Assembly: GCF_010727325.1 (NCBI RefSeq)
Contig: NZ_AP022565.1
Span: forward strand, 5,146,001 to 5,210,000
Direction: 5' to 3'
Source of the DNA: Mycolicibacterium alvei
GTDB lineage: Bacteria > Actinomycetota > Actinomycetes > Mycobacteriales > Mycobacteriaceae
DNA: 64,000 bases
The notes below the pieces were generated by a model. The model was given only the letters and a program-made list of their open reading frames with translations, had not been told where the DNA came from and searched no databases. Below, one piece after another: positions 52,023 through 60,369 of the stretch (position 1 is the stretch's first letter; each line of letters opens with the position of its first letter). The translations under genes were made by a program, and so were the position numbers.

Positions 52023-52493
52023 TTAGTCGCCGGCGGCGGCTGCCCACTCGGCGACGCGACGTTCGCGCTCGGCCGGTGTGACGTCCTCGACGCGCGTCAT
52101 GACGGTCCAACGCAGACCGAACGGGTCGAGGATGGAGGCGAACCGGTCACCGGTGACGAAGGTCTGTGCGGGCTCACGGATCGTCGCACCGACCTTCTCT
52201 GCGCGGGTCACCACATCGTCGACGTCGGGGCAGTACAACCCCATCGAATACGTTGCCGGGGCTCCTGGCGTGGGGGCGGCGATCTGATACGCCTCCTGTG
52301 GGTCGCCGAGTTGGAGCCGCCCGCTGCCGAAGTCCAGTTCGGCATGCGCGACGGTGCCGTCGGGCCCGTCCATCCGCTCGATGACCGTGGCACCGAACAC
52401 GTTCTGGTAGAACGTGATGGCCGCGGCAGCGCCGTCGACGCAGATGAACGGGGTCAGGCTGGTGTAGCCCTCGGGAATCGGTGTGACACTCAT
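52023..52493 (-). CDS. VOC (glyoxalase/bleomycin resistance) family protein
   Basis: Protein of 156 residues built from two beta-alpha-beta-beta-beta repeats of the vicinal oxygen chelate fold. Seen: LTPFICVDGAAAAITFYQNVFGATVIERM, TVAHAELDFGSGRLQLGDP, VDDVVTRAEKVGATIREPA, and FASILDPFGLRWTVMTRVEDV, which is close to the PhnB/YdcF-type 3-demethylubiquinone-like subgroup. Metal residues are not complete, so catalysis is doubtful. Probably cotranscribed with the HIT gene. Divergent from the AraC gene. Confidence 0.82.
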   Translation of the reverse strand: MSVTPIPEGYTSLTPFICVDGAAAAITFYQNVFGATVIERMDGPDGTVAHAELDFGSGRLQLGDPQEAYQIAAPTPGAPATYSMGLYCPDVDDVVTRAEKVGATIREPAQTFVTGDRFASILDPFGLRWTVMTRVEDVTPAERERRVAEWAAAAGD

Positions 52494-52507
52494 GTCGACC
52501 AGTTTCG

Positions 52508-52523
52508 TAGGCTAGGGCCGATG
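52508..52523 (+). promoter_or_regulatory. -10 box and leaderless start of the AraC gene
   Basis: TAGGCT (52508-52513) ends 7 nt before the ATG at 52521. The region also serves the divergent VOC gene. No Shine-Dalgarno is present. Confidence 0.45.
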
Positions 52524-53390
52524 CCGACTTGGAAAAATGCGTCACAGCAATACGCGCCAATGCACGGCGTGGTCGGCCGTGCGGGCAGTGCCTCGGCGTT
52601 CGAACTCCTTCGGTGGGCGCCGTCCGAGGAGTCCGCGCGCTTCGTCGATCACTTCTGGTCGGTGGCCTGGGACCGGCATGAGGCAGGTCCTTTCAAGAGC
52701 ACGGTGATCACCTTCCCTGCCATGCATCTCACCCGCGAGTGGGGCGATGACGTTGTGCGTCATGGCCATCGGCTACCCAGCACGCTGTTGCACGGCGTGG
52801 TGCCCGAGGTTTTTGAGGTCACCATCACCGGGCGTGGTTCTGTGGTCGGGGCACGATTCAAGCCCGGCGGATTCACCGCGAGGTTCGGGGGTGACGCCGC
52901 CGCGATGACCGGACGGGTGGTCTCGGTGGGGGACGAGTTACTGTGTGCATCAGTCAATTTCGGTGAAGACGTGACGGAGATCCGGCACGGAATGGATTCG
53001 GCTATCGGTGCGATGACCGGCGAGGTGGACCCGACGTACCGGGCCTTGATGACGTTGGTCGATCGGATGCGTGACGACGCATCATTGCACCGGGTCGAGC
53101 AGGTCATGGCGCTCTCGCCGTGGAGTACGCGGACCACGCAGCGGGTGTTCCGGCGCTATGTCGGGGTGACGGTCAAGTGGGTTCTGTGCCGATATCGGTT
53201 GCAGCAGGCGGCATTCGAGATCGAGACCGTTCCCGGAGTCGATTTCGCCGATCTCGCAGTGCGACTCGGCTGGTACGACCAAGCCCATTTCATCAACGAC
53301 TTCCGGTCCATGCTGGGTAGGACACCGGGGGAGTACGCGGCTGCGCATGGTGACCCTTCGGGTCGCGGCGCTTGCCGGGACCAGGTGTGA
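52521..53390 (+). CDS. AraC family transcriptional regulator
   Basis: Regulator of 289 residues. The N-terminal half (about 1-165) is an effector domain (FVDHFWSVAWDR, TVITFPAMHLTREWG, VEVTITGRGSVVGARFKPGGFTARFGG) of the DUF6597-like kind found in many actinobacterial AraC proteins. The C-terminal HTH pair is about 195-275 (VEQVMALSPWSTRTTQRVFRRYVGVTVKWVLCRYRLQQAAFEIE, DFADLAVRLGWYDQAHFINDFRSMLGRTPGEY). Leaderless start at ATG 52521. It is divergent from the VOC-HIT-FDOR group and may control it. Confidence 0.87.
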   Translation: MPTWKNASQQYAPMHGVVGRAGSASAFELLRWAPSEESARFVDHFWSVAWDRHEAGPFKSTVITFPAMHLTREWGDDVVRHGHRLPSTLLHGVVPEVFEVTITGRGSVVGARFKPGGFTARFGGDAAAMTGRVVSVGDELLCASVNFGEDVTEIRHGMDSAIGAMTGEVDPTYRALMTLVDRMRDDASLHRVEQVMALSPWSTRTTQRVFRRYVGVTVKWVLCRYRLQQAAFEIETVPGVDFADLAVRLGWYDQAHFINDFRSMLGRTPGEYAAAHGDPSGRGACRDQV

Positions 53391-53425
53391 GCTGAAGCCG
53401 CTGGTCAGATAGCCCAGGCGCCTAT

Positions 53426-53448
53426 CCCCTCCGAGGCGATCAGAGGGG
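53426..53448. terminator. Hairpin between AraC and 13E12 genes
   Basis: CCCCTC (53426-53431) and GAGGGG (53443-53448) form a 6-bp G/C stem with an 11-nt loop in the convergent intergenic region. No U-tract. Confidence 0.4.
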
Positions 53449-53469
53449 CACCGCCGCCCGACCGTGCAA

Positions 53470-54915
53470 TCAGAAGGGTGGGGGTGGTCCGTATTGTTCG
53501 GCGAGCCAGGCTTGGTAGTCGCGTTCGTATGCGAGGTCGTTGTTGAGTTCGGCGCGTAGGCGTCGTTCTTCGGCGATGCGGTCTTGGCGGTCTTGTTCGC
53601 GGGTTTTGCGGCGCCTGGGCATCTTCGCGGCCCGGTCCGGGTGCGGGGCCTGCGGTTCGGGAAGTGTGAGGCCCCCGGTGGGTTGGGCCAGGGTGGGAAA
53701 CATGGCAGCACCGTGCGGTTCGGTGATGTAGTTGTGTCCGGTCGGGGACTGGAATTCGATAGTGCCGTCGGGGAATTGACGGTCGGTCCAGCCGGGGCAG
53801 AACGTTTTCACCAAATGGTGGGCCCGGCAGAAGAGTTTGGTGTTCGACGGATGCGTCGGGCCCGCGGGCCAGGGTGCGGTGTGGTCGATGTCGCAGCGCT
53901 CGACGGGGGCATCACAACCGGGGAACCGGCAGGTCAGGTCCCGCCACCGGATGAACTCCGAGAGCGCCACCGACGGGCGGTACCCCGGCTCGGTGGCATC
54001 GGAGTCGGTGGTTGGGGCGGGCACGACCACTGGTTTGAGTGTGGCGTTGGCGGCCAGGTTCCGCACCGATTCGGCGGGCAGGATGCCATGGCCGGGCAGA
54101 TACCCCGGCGCATCAGAGCTGCCGTCAAGGGTGGCCTGCTCGGCCAACACATGAACCACCGCAGCATCGGCCGCGGCCCGCTTCTGGGTGGCTGGGCAGT
54201 CCTCACGACCACACCGGCACGGCAACTGGGATTCCAGCCGGGCCAACGGCCCGATGGCATCGGCACGGCGCTGCTCACGGGTACGCGGATCGTGGTCACA
54301 CACCGTGTCGGCCACCGCGTCCAACCGTTGATGCAGCGCGGCGCCGTCTTCGGCGTGCAGGTTGCCCCACAGCGAGGCCATACCCGGGCTGCTCGGCTCG
54401 ATCTGCACGAACCGCTCGGCATTCACATCCGGAGGCACCCGCACCCCGTTGGGGTCGAGTTTGGCGATCCACTGATCCACCCGATCCCGTAACTGGCGTT
54501 CCGAAAGCCGCATCCATCGAGGTGCCCGCCCGGCCAACTGCGCATCCAACCGGCCCCACATCGCGCTATCCACGGTTTCGGTGCGGGTGATGATGACACA
54601 CACCATCCGATAATCGATATCCCCGACCGCGAAGCGGGCGGCCACCTGGGGCAGTTTGTCGCGCAGTACGCGGGCGCGGTGGATCTGGGCGCCGGCCCGA
54701 CCCCGGCTGATCCGCATCGCCGCCGAAATCTCGGCGGCCACCGCTTCGAACGGGTCGGTGGTCCAGAAGATCGACTCGGCCAATTCGCGTTCCCGCAGCG
54801 CATCCAGCGCCCCGATCGCGGCAAGTCGCCCCGCGATCGCCATCGACTCGGCCCGCGCCCCAGCACCGACCGCGTCGATCAGCGCCACATCGGACCCCGA
54901 CTCGATGTCGAACAT
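53470..54915 (-). CDS. 13E12 repeat family DUF222/HNH endonuclease-like protein
   Basis: Protein of 481 residues with the N-terminal DUF222 domain (about 20-310) and a C-terminal HNH domain (about 329-370: CRFPGCDAPVERCDIDHTAPWPAGPTHPSNTKLFCRAHHLVKTF), the arrangement of the mycobacterial 13E12 repeat proteins. A Cys cluster CRCGREDC lies near 233-240. The tail is basic. Nuclease activity is suspected from the HNH motif, not proven. The gene carries a perfect LexA box over its start codon, so it should be SOS-induced. ATG 54915 is chosen; 614-residue readings upstream cross other genes. Confidence 0.87.
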   Translation of the reverse strand: MFDIESGSDVALIDAVGAGARAESMAIAGRLAAIGALDALRERELAESIFWTTDPFEAVAAEISAAMRISRGRAGAQIHRARVLRDKLPQVAARFAVGDIDYRMVCVIITRTETVDSAMWGRLDAQLAGRAPRWMRLSERQLRDRVDQWIAKLDPNGVRVPPDVNAERFVQIEPSSPGMASLWGNLHAEDGAALHQRLDAVADTVCDHDPRTREQRRADAIGPLARLESQLPCRCGREDCPATQKRAAADAAVVHVLAEQATLDGSSDAPGYLPGHGILPAESVRNLAANATLKPVVVPAPTTDSDATEPGYRPSVALSEFIRWRDLTCRFPGCDAPVERCDIDHTAPWPAGPTHPSNTKLFCRAHHLVKTFCPGWTDRQFPDGTIEFQSPTGHNYITEPHGAAMFPTLAQPTGGLTLPEPQAPHPDRAAKMPRRRKTREQDRQDRIAEERRLRAELNNDLAYERDYQAWLAEQYGPPPPF

Positions 54916-54923
54916 ACGTTCGA
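54908..54923. promoter_or_regulatory. LexA (SOS) box over the start of the 13E12 gene
   Basis: TCGAAC-GTAT-GTTCGA (minus strand; ATAC in plus) matches the mycobacterial SOS box TCGAAC-N4-GTTCGA at every specified base. It spans the ATG (54915-54913). A CATACT -10-like hexamer (54930-54925) lies 7 nt before the start, so LexA binding would cover the start point of a leaderless transcript. Confidence 0.8.
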
Positions 54924-54930
54924 GTATGCC

Positions 54931-54947
54931 ACGTGTGGGTGACACGT
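54931..54947. promoter_or_regulatory. Second palindrome upstream of the 13E12 gene
   Basis: ACGTGT-GGGTG-ACACGT is a perfect 6-bp inverted repeat with 5-bp spacer, immediately upstream of the -10-like box. It lies between the 13E12 gene and the end of the cyclase gene and may bind a second regulator. No candidate is identified. Confidence 0.4.
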
Positions 54948-54964
54948 AGGACGGATCCGCGAAA

Positions 54965-57900
54965 TCAGGGCAACGCCGCGGCCTGTGCCATGTGCCCCTC
55001 GAAGCCGAGCCGGGTTGCCATGTCCCGGTACCGGTCACGGGATTCGCGGTAGCTCGCGTCGTCACCCTTCGCGCGTGCGATGAGCGTCCGCACCCGCAGC
55101 AGCATGATGTCGCGAATGACCAGGCCGTCCTCGGCCGGGGCCGCCGCCAGTCTGGCGATTGCCGCCTCGGCTTCGGCCACATCGCCCTCTGCGCCCCGGT
55201 CCAGCAAGGCTTCGGCGAGGATTCCGGTTGCCAAGATGTTGTACGGAAGCTGCCCGCTGTGGAAGAGATCGTCGACCGCTTCGCGCAGCATCCGGATGGC
55301 TCCGGCCCGGTCACCGCGCTTGGCCCGTTCGCGCGCGGTGTAGACGTCGATACCGACCAGCTCGGACATATAGAAGGTTCCGTTCACACACATCTGCCGC
55401 ACCTGGCCGAGGATGGCCAGCCCACGCTCGCGGTCCGCCGGCGAATCTCGGTTCAGCAAGGCGTATCCCATGGTCAACCGGGCCAGGCCGAGCGCGATGT
55501 CGTCGCCGGCCCCTTCGGTGGTCTGCAGTGCCCCGTCGATGTTGTGTAGCGCTTCGTCGTTGGCGAGGAGTACGCCGCAGGACACCGTGGTGAAGTACGT
55601 CCAAGTGATCACCAGAGCATGGGTGAACCTGTCGGTGTTGCGCGCCATGGCGAGCGCATGCTCGAGGTCCGCCCGCCAACCGTCAAGGCCCAGGGCCCAT
55701 TTGGCGATACTGCGGGCTGCGAAGGCCACTGCCAATGGTGAGCCGACGATGAAGTTGCCCTTGGTGAAGTCGCCGTCGGCCAGGTCGATCGCCATCTGCG
55801 ACCAGCGCAGCACCTCGCCCAATTCGCCGCTCTCGATCTTGAGCGAGATGGGAGTGACCGACAAGCCGACGGTGAGTGCGGGATCGCCGATGGACTCGAT
55901 CAGGTTCATGTGCTCGGAGACCTGCAGTGACGCTTCGCGGATCCGTCCCTGCATCATCAGTTCGCCGGTCAGCCCGGCTATGCCGATGGCCAGTGAGGCT
56001 TTGTCCCCGGCGGCCTCGCACAGTTCCCTCAGTTCCTCGAAGCGGGCCCCCGAGACACTCGTGTTGCTCCGGAAACCATTGCCGCACACCAGAGTGCGCG
56101 GAGCTATCCGCATCGCGGCCCGGTCAGGATCATCGGCGGGCAGCAGGTCGGCGATCTGGCGGGCGCGCTCCCAACACATCTGGGCTGCGGCGGCATCGCG
56201 GTTGTTTGCCCACGCGCCGGCGCGCATATGCCAGCTGTACGCCGCATGCAGGTCGCCCGCGGCTTCCAGGTGTTCGGCGATCAATGCCGCGTTCTCGTCG
56301 GCCGGCCCGGGTTCGCGCGCAGCTATGGTGTCCGCGAGCCGCCGATGTAGTTCAGCGCGATCGGACTTCAACTGTGATTCGTAGGCGACGGTCCGCACCA
56401 TCGGGTGGTGGAAGGCGTATTCCGCATGCGGCGTGTACTGCACTTGGTCGATCAACTCGGCTTCGACCAGATCCTCGAAGACCGGTTCGGTGTCCAGGCA
56501 GGCCAGCAATCCTGCACTGAACCGGGACCCGATCACCGCGGCAGCGCTCAGCGTCCGTTTGGCCGCCGGATCCAGTCGGTCGATGCGGGCAGCGATGGTG
56601 GCTTGCAGCGTGGCGGGCACGCTGATCCGGCCGTGGCCCCCGTTCAGTACATAGGCGCCACGTTCGCCGCGCAGCAGACCGCGTTCGGCCAGATCCCGGA
56701 CGATCTCAAGGGCGAAGAACGGGTTTCCGGCGGCCCGCCCGGTGATGGTTTCGGTCAGGTCGGCGGCGCCGTCACCGGCCCCCAGTAGTTCGTTGATCAA
56801 GGCCGATGTCTCAGAATTGTCCAGTGGCGCAAGCACGATCGTCTGCGCACCGTGGACGTGACTCAATGCGCCATGATATTCGGGGCGGTAGGTGATCACC
56901 ACCAGGGATGGGGTCTGCGGCGTCACCAACAGGAAGTCTGACAACATCGATTCGCTGACGCTGTCGACCCAGTGGGCATCCTCGACGACGTAGACCGCCG
57001 GACTGCTTCGCGCCAGCGACGCCGCGTTGACGAGGGTGGTGAGCCGGCGCCGTCGAGCATCGGGGTCGATTACCGGCAGAACGACGTCGGGGTCGCCGAT
57101 GCCGAGCAGGTCGTCGAGCAGCTCGAGGTTCTCTGTGGTGTCGTCGGGAACTTGGGCGCGAAGCTTGGCCCGGGCCGACTCTCTGTCCAGGTCTGCCACA
57201 CCAAATCCCGCCCGCAGCAGGCCGGTGATGGCATGAAATGGGATCTCGCTGGTGTGGGACTCGCAGAATGTGGAATGCACCGGCACACCGCGTGCGGCAG
57301 CCTTCGCCGCGAGTTCGCTGACCAGCCGGCTCTTGCCGATACCGGGCCCGCCCACCAGCAGAACGATGCTGCCGTGGCCCTGGATCGAGCGTTCCAGGAT
57401 GCCCTCGACGGCGGACAGTTCCCAGCCTCGGCCGACCAGGGTGGATTCGCCGATTGTGAGCAGGTTGTGTGTGGAATTGAGCTCGAGCAACCGGCGGGCC
57501 CGGATCGGGCGATCGGCGCCTTTGACCTGCACCATCTCGGCCTCGCCCAGCATCACGGTGTCTTCGACCAGGCGTGCTGTGGACTCGGTGAGCATCACCC
57601 CACCGGGCGGCGCGACCGATTCCATCCGTTGTGCCATACCCACGTGCTCACCGATCGCGGTGTAGCTCATCGTGTCGGTGCCGACTTCGCCGGTGATGAC
57701 CTGACCTGAGCTGAGTCCGATGCGCAGTTGCAGGTCGAGGCCGTCGCGGGCCGTTACCTGTGCGGCCAGCAGGGTGGTCTGCTGCTGGATCTCGAGTGCG
57801 GCCAGGCAAGAGCGAAAAGCGTGGTCTTCCAACGCAACCGGTGCGCCGAAAATGGCCATGATGCCGTCACCGGTGAATTTGTCGACGGTGCCGCCGTATC

Positions 57901-58132
57901 GGCGGACCACGGCGGCGGAATGGTTGAACAGGTCGCTCATGATCTCGCGGAGCCGCTCGGCGCCCAAGGTCGCCGCGATGTCCATGGACCGCACGACATC
58001 GGCGAACAAAACGGTCACTTGCTTGTATTCGGCGCCCGGAGTCGATGCAACGGGTGCGCCGCACGCGTCGCAGTACCGGGCGCCTGCCCGGGGCTCGGTG
58101 CCACACGTGCGGCACGTCGCAGTTTCCGTCAT
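54965..58132 (-). CDS. Class III cyclase - AAA ATPase - TPR regulator
   Basis: Large regulatory protein of 1055 residues. A zinc ribbon (C7, C10, C21, C24) is followed by a class III nucleotidyl cyclase domain (35-200: VTVLFADVVRSMD with metal Asp45; KFTGDGIMAIFGAP with Lys85 and Asp89), a P-loop ATPase (Walker A GGPGIGKS 261-268; VYVVEDAHW), and a long helical TPR-type region (600-1055). This resembles the cyclase-ATPase proteins such as Rv1358 and Rv0386 but lacks a LuxR HTH. The transition-state Asn of the family is replaced: GEHVGMAQRME carries Gly where GxxVNxAxR is usual, so activity is uncertain. The ATG 58132 gives the zinc ribbon. Three 15-bp direct repeats lie upstream at 58232-58276. 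Confidence 0.83.
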   Translation of the reverse strand: MTETATCRTCGTEPRAGARYCDACGAPVASTPGAEYKQVTVLFADVVRSMDIAATLGAERLREIMSDLFNHSAAVVRRYGGTVDKFTGDGIMAIFGAPVALEDHAFRSCLAALEIQQQTTLLAAQVTARDGLDLQLRIGLSSGQVITGEVGTDTMSYTAIGEHVGMAQRMESVAPPGGVMLTESTARLVEDTVMLGEAEMVQVKGADRPIRARRLLELNSTHNLLTIGESTLVGRGWELSAVEGILERSIQGHGSIVLLVGGPGIGKSRLVSELAAKAAARGVPVHSTFCESHTSEIPFHAITGLLRAGFGVADLDRESARAKLRAQVPDDTTENLELLDDLLGIGDPDVVLPVIDPDARRRRLTTLVNAASLARSSPAVYVVEDAHWVDSVSESMLSDFLLVTPQTPSLVVITYRPEYHGALSHVHGAQTIVLAPLDNSETSALINELLGAGDGAADLTETITGRAAGNPFFALEIVRDLAERGLLRGERGAYVLNGGHGRISVPATLQATIAARIDRLDPAAKRTLSAAAVIGSRFSAGLLACLDTEPVFEDLVEAELIDQVQYTPHAEYAFHHPMVRTVAYESQLKSDRAELHRRLADTIAAREPGPADENAALIAEHLEAAGDLHAAYSWHMRAGAWANNRDAAAAQMCWERARQIADLLPADDPDRAAMRIAPRTLVCGNGFRSNTSVSGARFEELRELCEAAGDKASLAIGIAGLTGELMMQGRIREASLQVSEHMNLIESIGDPALTVGLSVTPISLKIESGELGEVLRWSQMAIDLADGDFTKGNFIVGSPLAVAFAARSIAKWALGLDGWRADLEHALAMARNTDRFTHALVITWTYFTTVSCGVLLANDEALHNIDGALQTTEGAGDDIALGLARLTMGYALLNRDSPADRERGLAILGQVRQMCVNGTFYMSELVGIDVYTARERAKRGDRAGAIRMLREAVDDLFHSGQLPYNILATGILAEALLDRGAEGDVAEAEAAIARLAAAPAEDGLVIRDIMLLRVRTLIARAKGDDASYRESRDRYRDMATRLGFEGHMAQAAALP

Positions 58133-58231
58133 TCGAAAGCCCCCGCCATCGGAGAACCTGCTGCAACGAGAATAGAACGCAGCAACGTCGAAGGGGAGGG
58201 GAAGCTGCACTGTCGAGATGGGCCTTTTCCG

Positions 58232-58271
58232 GAGCAACGACTAATCGAGCAACGACCAATCGAGCAACGAC
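58232..58271. repeat. Three 15-bp direct repeats before the cyclase-ATPase gene
   Basis: GAGCAACGAC occurs at 58232, 58247 and 58262, each followed by a 5-bp spacer (TAATC, CAATC) giving a 15-bp period. The array lies in the 145-bp region between the cyclase start and the end of the glycosylase gene, just upstream of the cyclase gene. It may be an array of binding sites for an activator or repressor, or slippage remains. Confidence 0.8.
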
Positions 58272-58277
58272 GTGCGC

Positions 58278-58823
58278 CTAGCCCTCCAGCGCCATCCGCC
58301 AGGCAGTCAGCTTGTCCTCGTAGCTCATCGTCTGTGCGGGGCTGGTCGAGGGGGCCCGCAGGCTGGGCATCAGGGGTGGGCCGACCAGGCGCCGGTAGTT
58401 GCTCTCGGCGGCGGCTCCGTTGAAGACCAAGCGTTCGAGCGTGCGGTGCGCGGCGAAGAAGGCCGCAAAGTCGTTGGCCACCATGCTGTCGCGTTCGACG
58501 GCAGAGTCCAGACTGCCCACTCGACGGCAGGATCGGAGCACATCCCACACCGCGACCCGGTGCGCGCACAGTGCAGCTACCCGCTGCGCATAGGGCTCTT
58601 CGGCGCCGAATCCGAAGAGTGAACCGGTGATCCGCCAGAACGCGTTGCGCGGATTGCCGTAGTACTGACCGGAGGTCAGCGACATCACGCTCGGCATGTT
58701 GCCCAGGACCAGTACCCGGGGCTCCGCACCGGCGATGGGGTCCAGTCCGTGCAACAGCTCGGTCACCCCCGCATGTATACGCCGCGCGCACGCGGGCGCC
58801 CCGAACGGTGTGGGGGGAGTCAC
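58278..58823 (-). CDS. DNA-deoxyinosine glycosylase (hypoxanthine-DNA glycosylase, UDG family 6)
   Basis: Uracil-DNA glycosylase superfamily member of 181 residues. The motifs GNMPSVMSL (41-49), SGQYYGNPRNAFW (51-63) and the late FNGAAAESNYRRL and LRAPSTSPAQ match the hypoxanthine-DNA glycosylase family, which removes deaminated adenine from DNA. GTG 58823 is the first start; a GTG at 58766 could give a shorter form. It is divergent from the GAF regulator gene. UdgB lies 9 kb away, so the region carries two deamination-repair glycosylases. Activity is inferred from motifs. Confidence 0.85.
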   Translation of the reverse strand: MTPPTPFGAPACARRIHAGVTELLHGLDPIAGAEPRVLVLGNMPSVMSLTSGQYYGNPRNAFWRITGSLFGFGAEEPYAQRVAALCAHRVAVWDVLRSCRRVGSLDSAVERDSMVANDFAAFFAAHRTLERLVFNGAAAESNYRRLVGPPLMPSLRAPSTSPAQTMSYEDKLTAWRMALEG

Positions 58824-58951
58824 GTTCGGGGCGCCATGTCGTGGGTCGTCAGCTCAGGGGGTGGGCCTCCTGTCCTCCGTGCACCGGCGACAGGGTCGTC
58901 AGATTCGCGGTGGCGGCCGGTGTCATGTTGCCCAGCTCACACGGCGGTCAA

Positions 58952-58980
58952 GGTTGCGACAAGGGTTGCACGGGGTTGCA
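58952..58980. repeat. GGTTGC/GGGTTGCA direct repeats between glycosylase and GAF genes
   Basis: GGTTGC occurs at 58952, 58964 and 58974; the last two are within GGGTTGCA repeats 10 bp apart (58963-58970 and 58973-58980), so they face the same side of the helix. This is in the 259-bp divergent region between the deoxyinosine glycosylase and GAF-regulator genes. It may be a regulator's site. The rest of this region, including an inverted repeat GGACC/GGTCC (59016-59031), has no gene. Confidence 0.5.
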
Positions 58981-59082
58981 GACCCCGAGGCTTTTGCCTG
59001 CGAAAGGAGCTGCAAGGACCCGACAAGGTCCGCTTCCCGTCCGCGTGGCACAGAAGTGTGATGTAGAGCACAATCAGCGCTG

Positions 59083-60369
59083 ATGGCTGGTTTGTCGATA
59101 CCCGAGCCCGCGGTCTCATGCGGTGAGGACCCGCGACGTTACGCGATGCTGTTGTCTGCCGTGTACGACGCGACCATGTCGGGTGACCGGGCGCCGGCGC
59201 GCCCGCGTTCGGTGATCGAAGCTTCCTGGAACAGATTGCGGACCAGGGGGATCAACCCCGACCGTCACGTTCCGCCCCGCATCGAAACCGCCGGACTGGA
59301 CTTGCTCAGGCAACAGTCGGGGCTGATGACGGTGCTCGACGAGGTCACCCGCGGGCTCGAATCGGTGATCGAAGGGGGCGACAGCATCCTGGTCATCGCC
59401 GACGCCCGCGGCCGGGTGCTCTGGCGGTCCGGCTCGCCGCGGGTGCTGGGGCTCGCAGATCGTCTCGGTTTCATCGAGGGTGCGATGTGGAGTGAGAACG
59501 CGGTGGGTACCAACGGCATCGGCACCGCGCTGGCCTCGCATCGTGCAGTGCAGGTCTTCTCGGCCGAGCATTTCCTGCGCAGCCACCACCCGTGGACGTG
59601 CGCCGGGGCGCCGATTCGGGATCCCCGGACCGGCCAGGTCATCGGCATCGTGGACGTATCCGGCCCGGCGCCGACGGTGCATCCGACGATGCTGGCCCTG
59701 GTGGATCTGGTGGCGCGATTGGCCGAATCCCAGCTCCGGGAAGCACATGACCGAACGTTGAACCAGCTGCGCACCGTGGCGGCGCCGATGCTGGCCAGGG
59801 TCGGTGGCCCGGCACTGGCGGTCGATGCGGAGGGCTGGGTGGCGGCCGTGGCCTCATTGCCGCTGTACAATCGGATCCTGTTGCCCGAGAACGGTTTACC
59901 CGGACGCATCTGGGTCCCGCCGTTGGGTATGTGCGATACGGAGTCATTGCCGGGCGGGTGGTTGGTCCGGGTGGTAGAGGACGTGGAAGCCACCGCGGTG
60001 CCCTCGAAGGTAATCCTCGATCTGCGCGACGGGGAACCGTCGCTGGAGATGGTCGGGCAGATCGGCAATTGGCGGCGCAGCATCTCCAGCCGTCATGCCG
60101 AGATCCTGTTGGTGTTGGCGACCAACGGGCAGGGCCGCTCGGCGCCGGAACTTGCCGAGGACCTCTACGGCGACCGGTCGCGAGTGGTGACCGTGCGCGC
60201 CGAAATGTCGCGCCTGCGTAAACAGTTCGTCGGCCTGGTGGCGGGCAGGCCGTATCGCTTCGGGGATTCGGTGATCGTGGATGTCCGTTACCCGCAGGAT
60301 ATGTCGATGTTGCTGACTTCGTCGACGGCTCCGGCGGTTCACGCGGTGCGCGGGTATACCTTGGCCTGA
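59083..60369 (+). CDS. GAF-domain transcriptional regulator (AcoR-like without AAA domain)
   Basis: Regulator of 428 residues. A GAF-type sensor (about 85-230: [92 protein letters not shown]) is of the kind seen in AcoR/DhaR. The central sigma-54 AAA domain is absent. The C-terminal part (about 320-390: [47 protein letters not shown]) is a winged-helix-like DNA-binding domain. Such actinobacterial proteins often activate aldehyde or alcohol dehydrogenase genes, but none is adjacent here. TGATG overlap with the next gene. Confidence 0.8.
   Translation: MAGLSIPEPAVSCGEDPRRYAMLLSAVYDATMSGDRAPARPRSVIEASWNRLRTRGINPDRHVPPRIETAGLDLLRQQSGLMTVLDEVTRGLESVIEGGDSILVIADARGRVLWRSGSPRVLGLADRLGFIEGAMWSENAVGTNGIGTALASHRAVQVFSAEHFLRSHHPWTCAGAPIRDPRTGQVIGIVDVSGPAPTVHPTMLALVDLVARLAESQLREAHDRTLNQLRTVAAPMLARVGGPALAVDAEGWVAAVASLPLYNRILLPENGLPGRIWVPPLGMCDTESLPGGWLVRVVEDVEATAVPSKVILDLRDGEPSLEMVGQIGNWRRSISSRHAEILLVLATNGQGRSAPELAEDLYGDRSRVVTVRAEMSRLRKQFVGLVAGRPYRFGDSVIVDVRYPQDMSMLLTSSTAPAVHAVRGYTLA

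Noticed and set aside
51564..52520. N-terminal extension of the AraC gene up to 51564
   Set aside because: The extra 319 residues are antisense to the HIT and VOC genes and look like low-complexity shadow; a leaderless promoter fits the ATG at 52521.
58232..58271. CRISPR-like array
   Set aside because: Only three units with 5-bp spacers of nearly identical sequence and no cas genes; this is a simple direct repeat.
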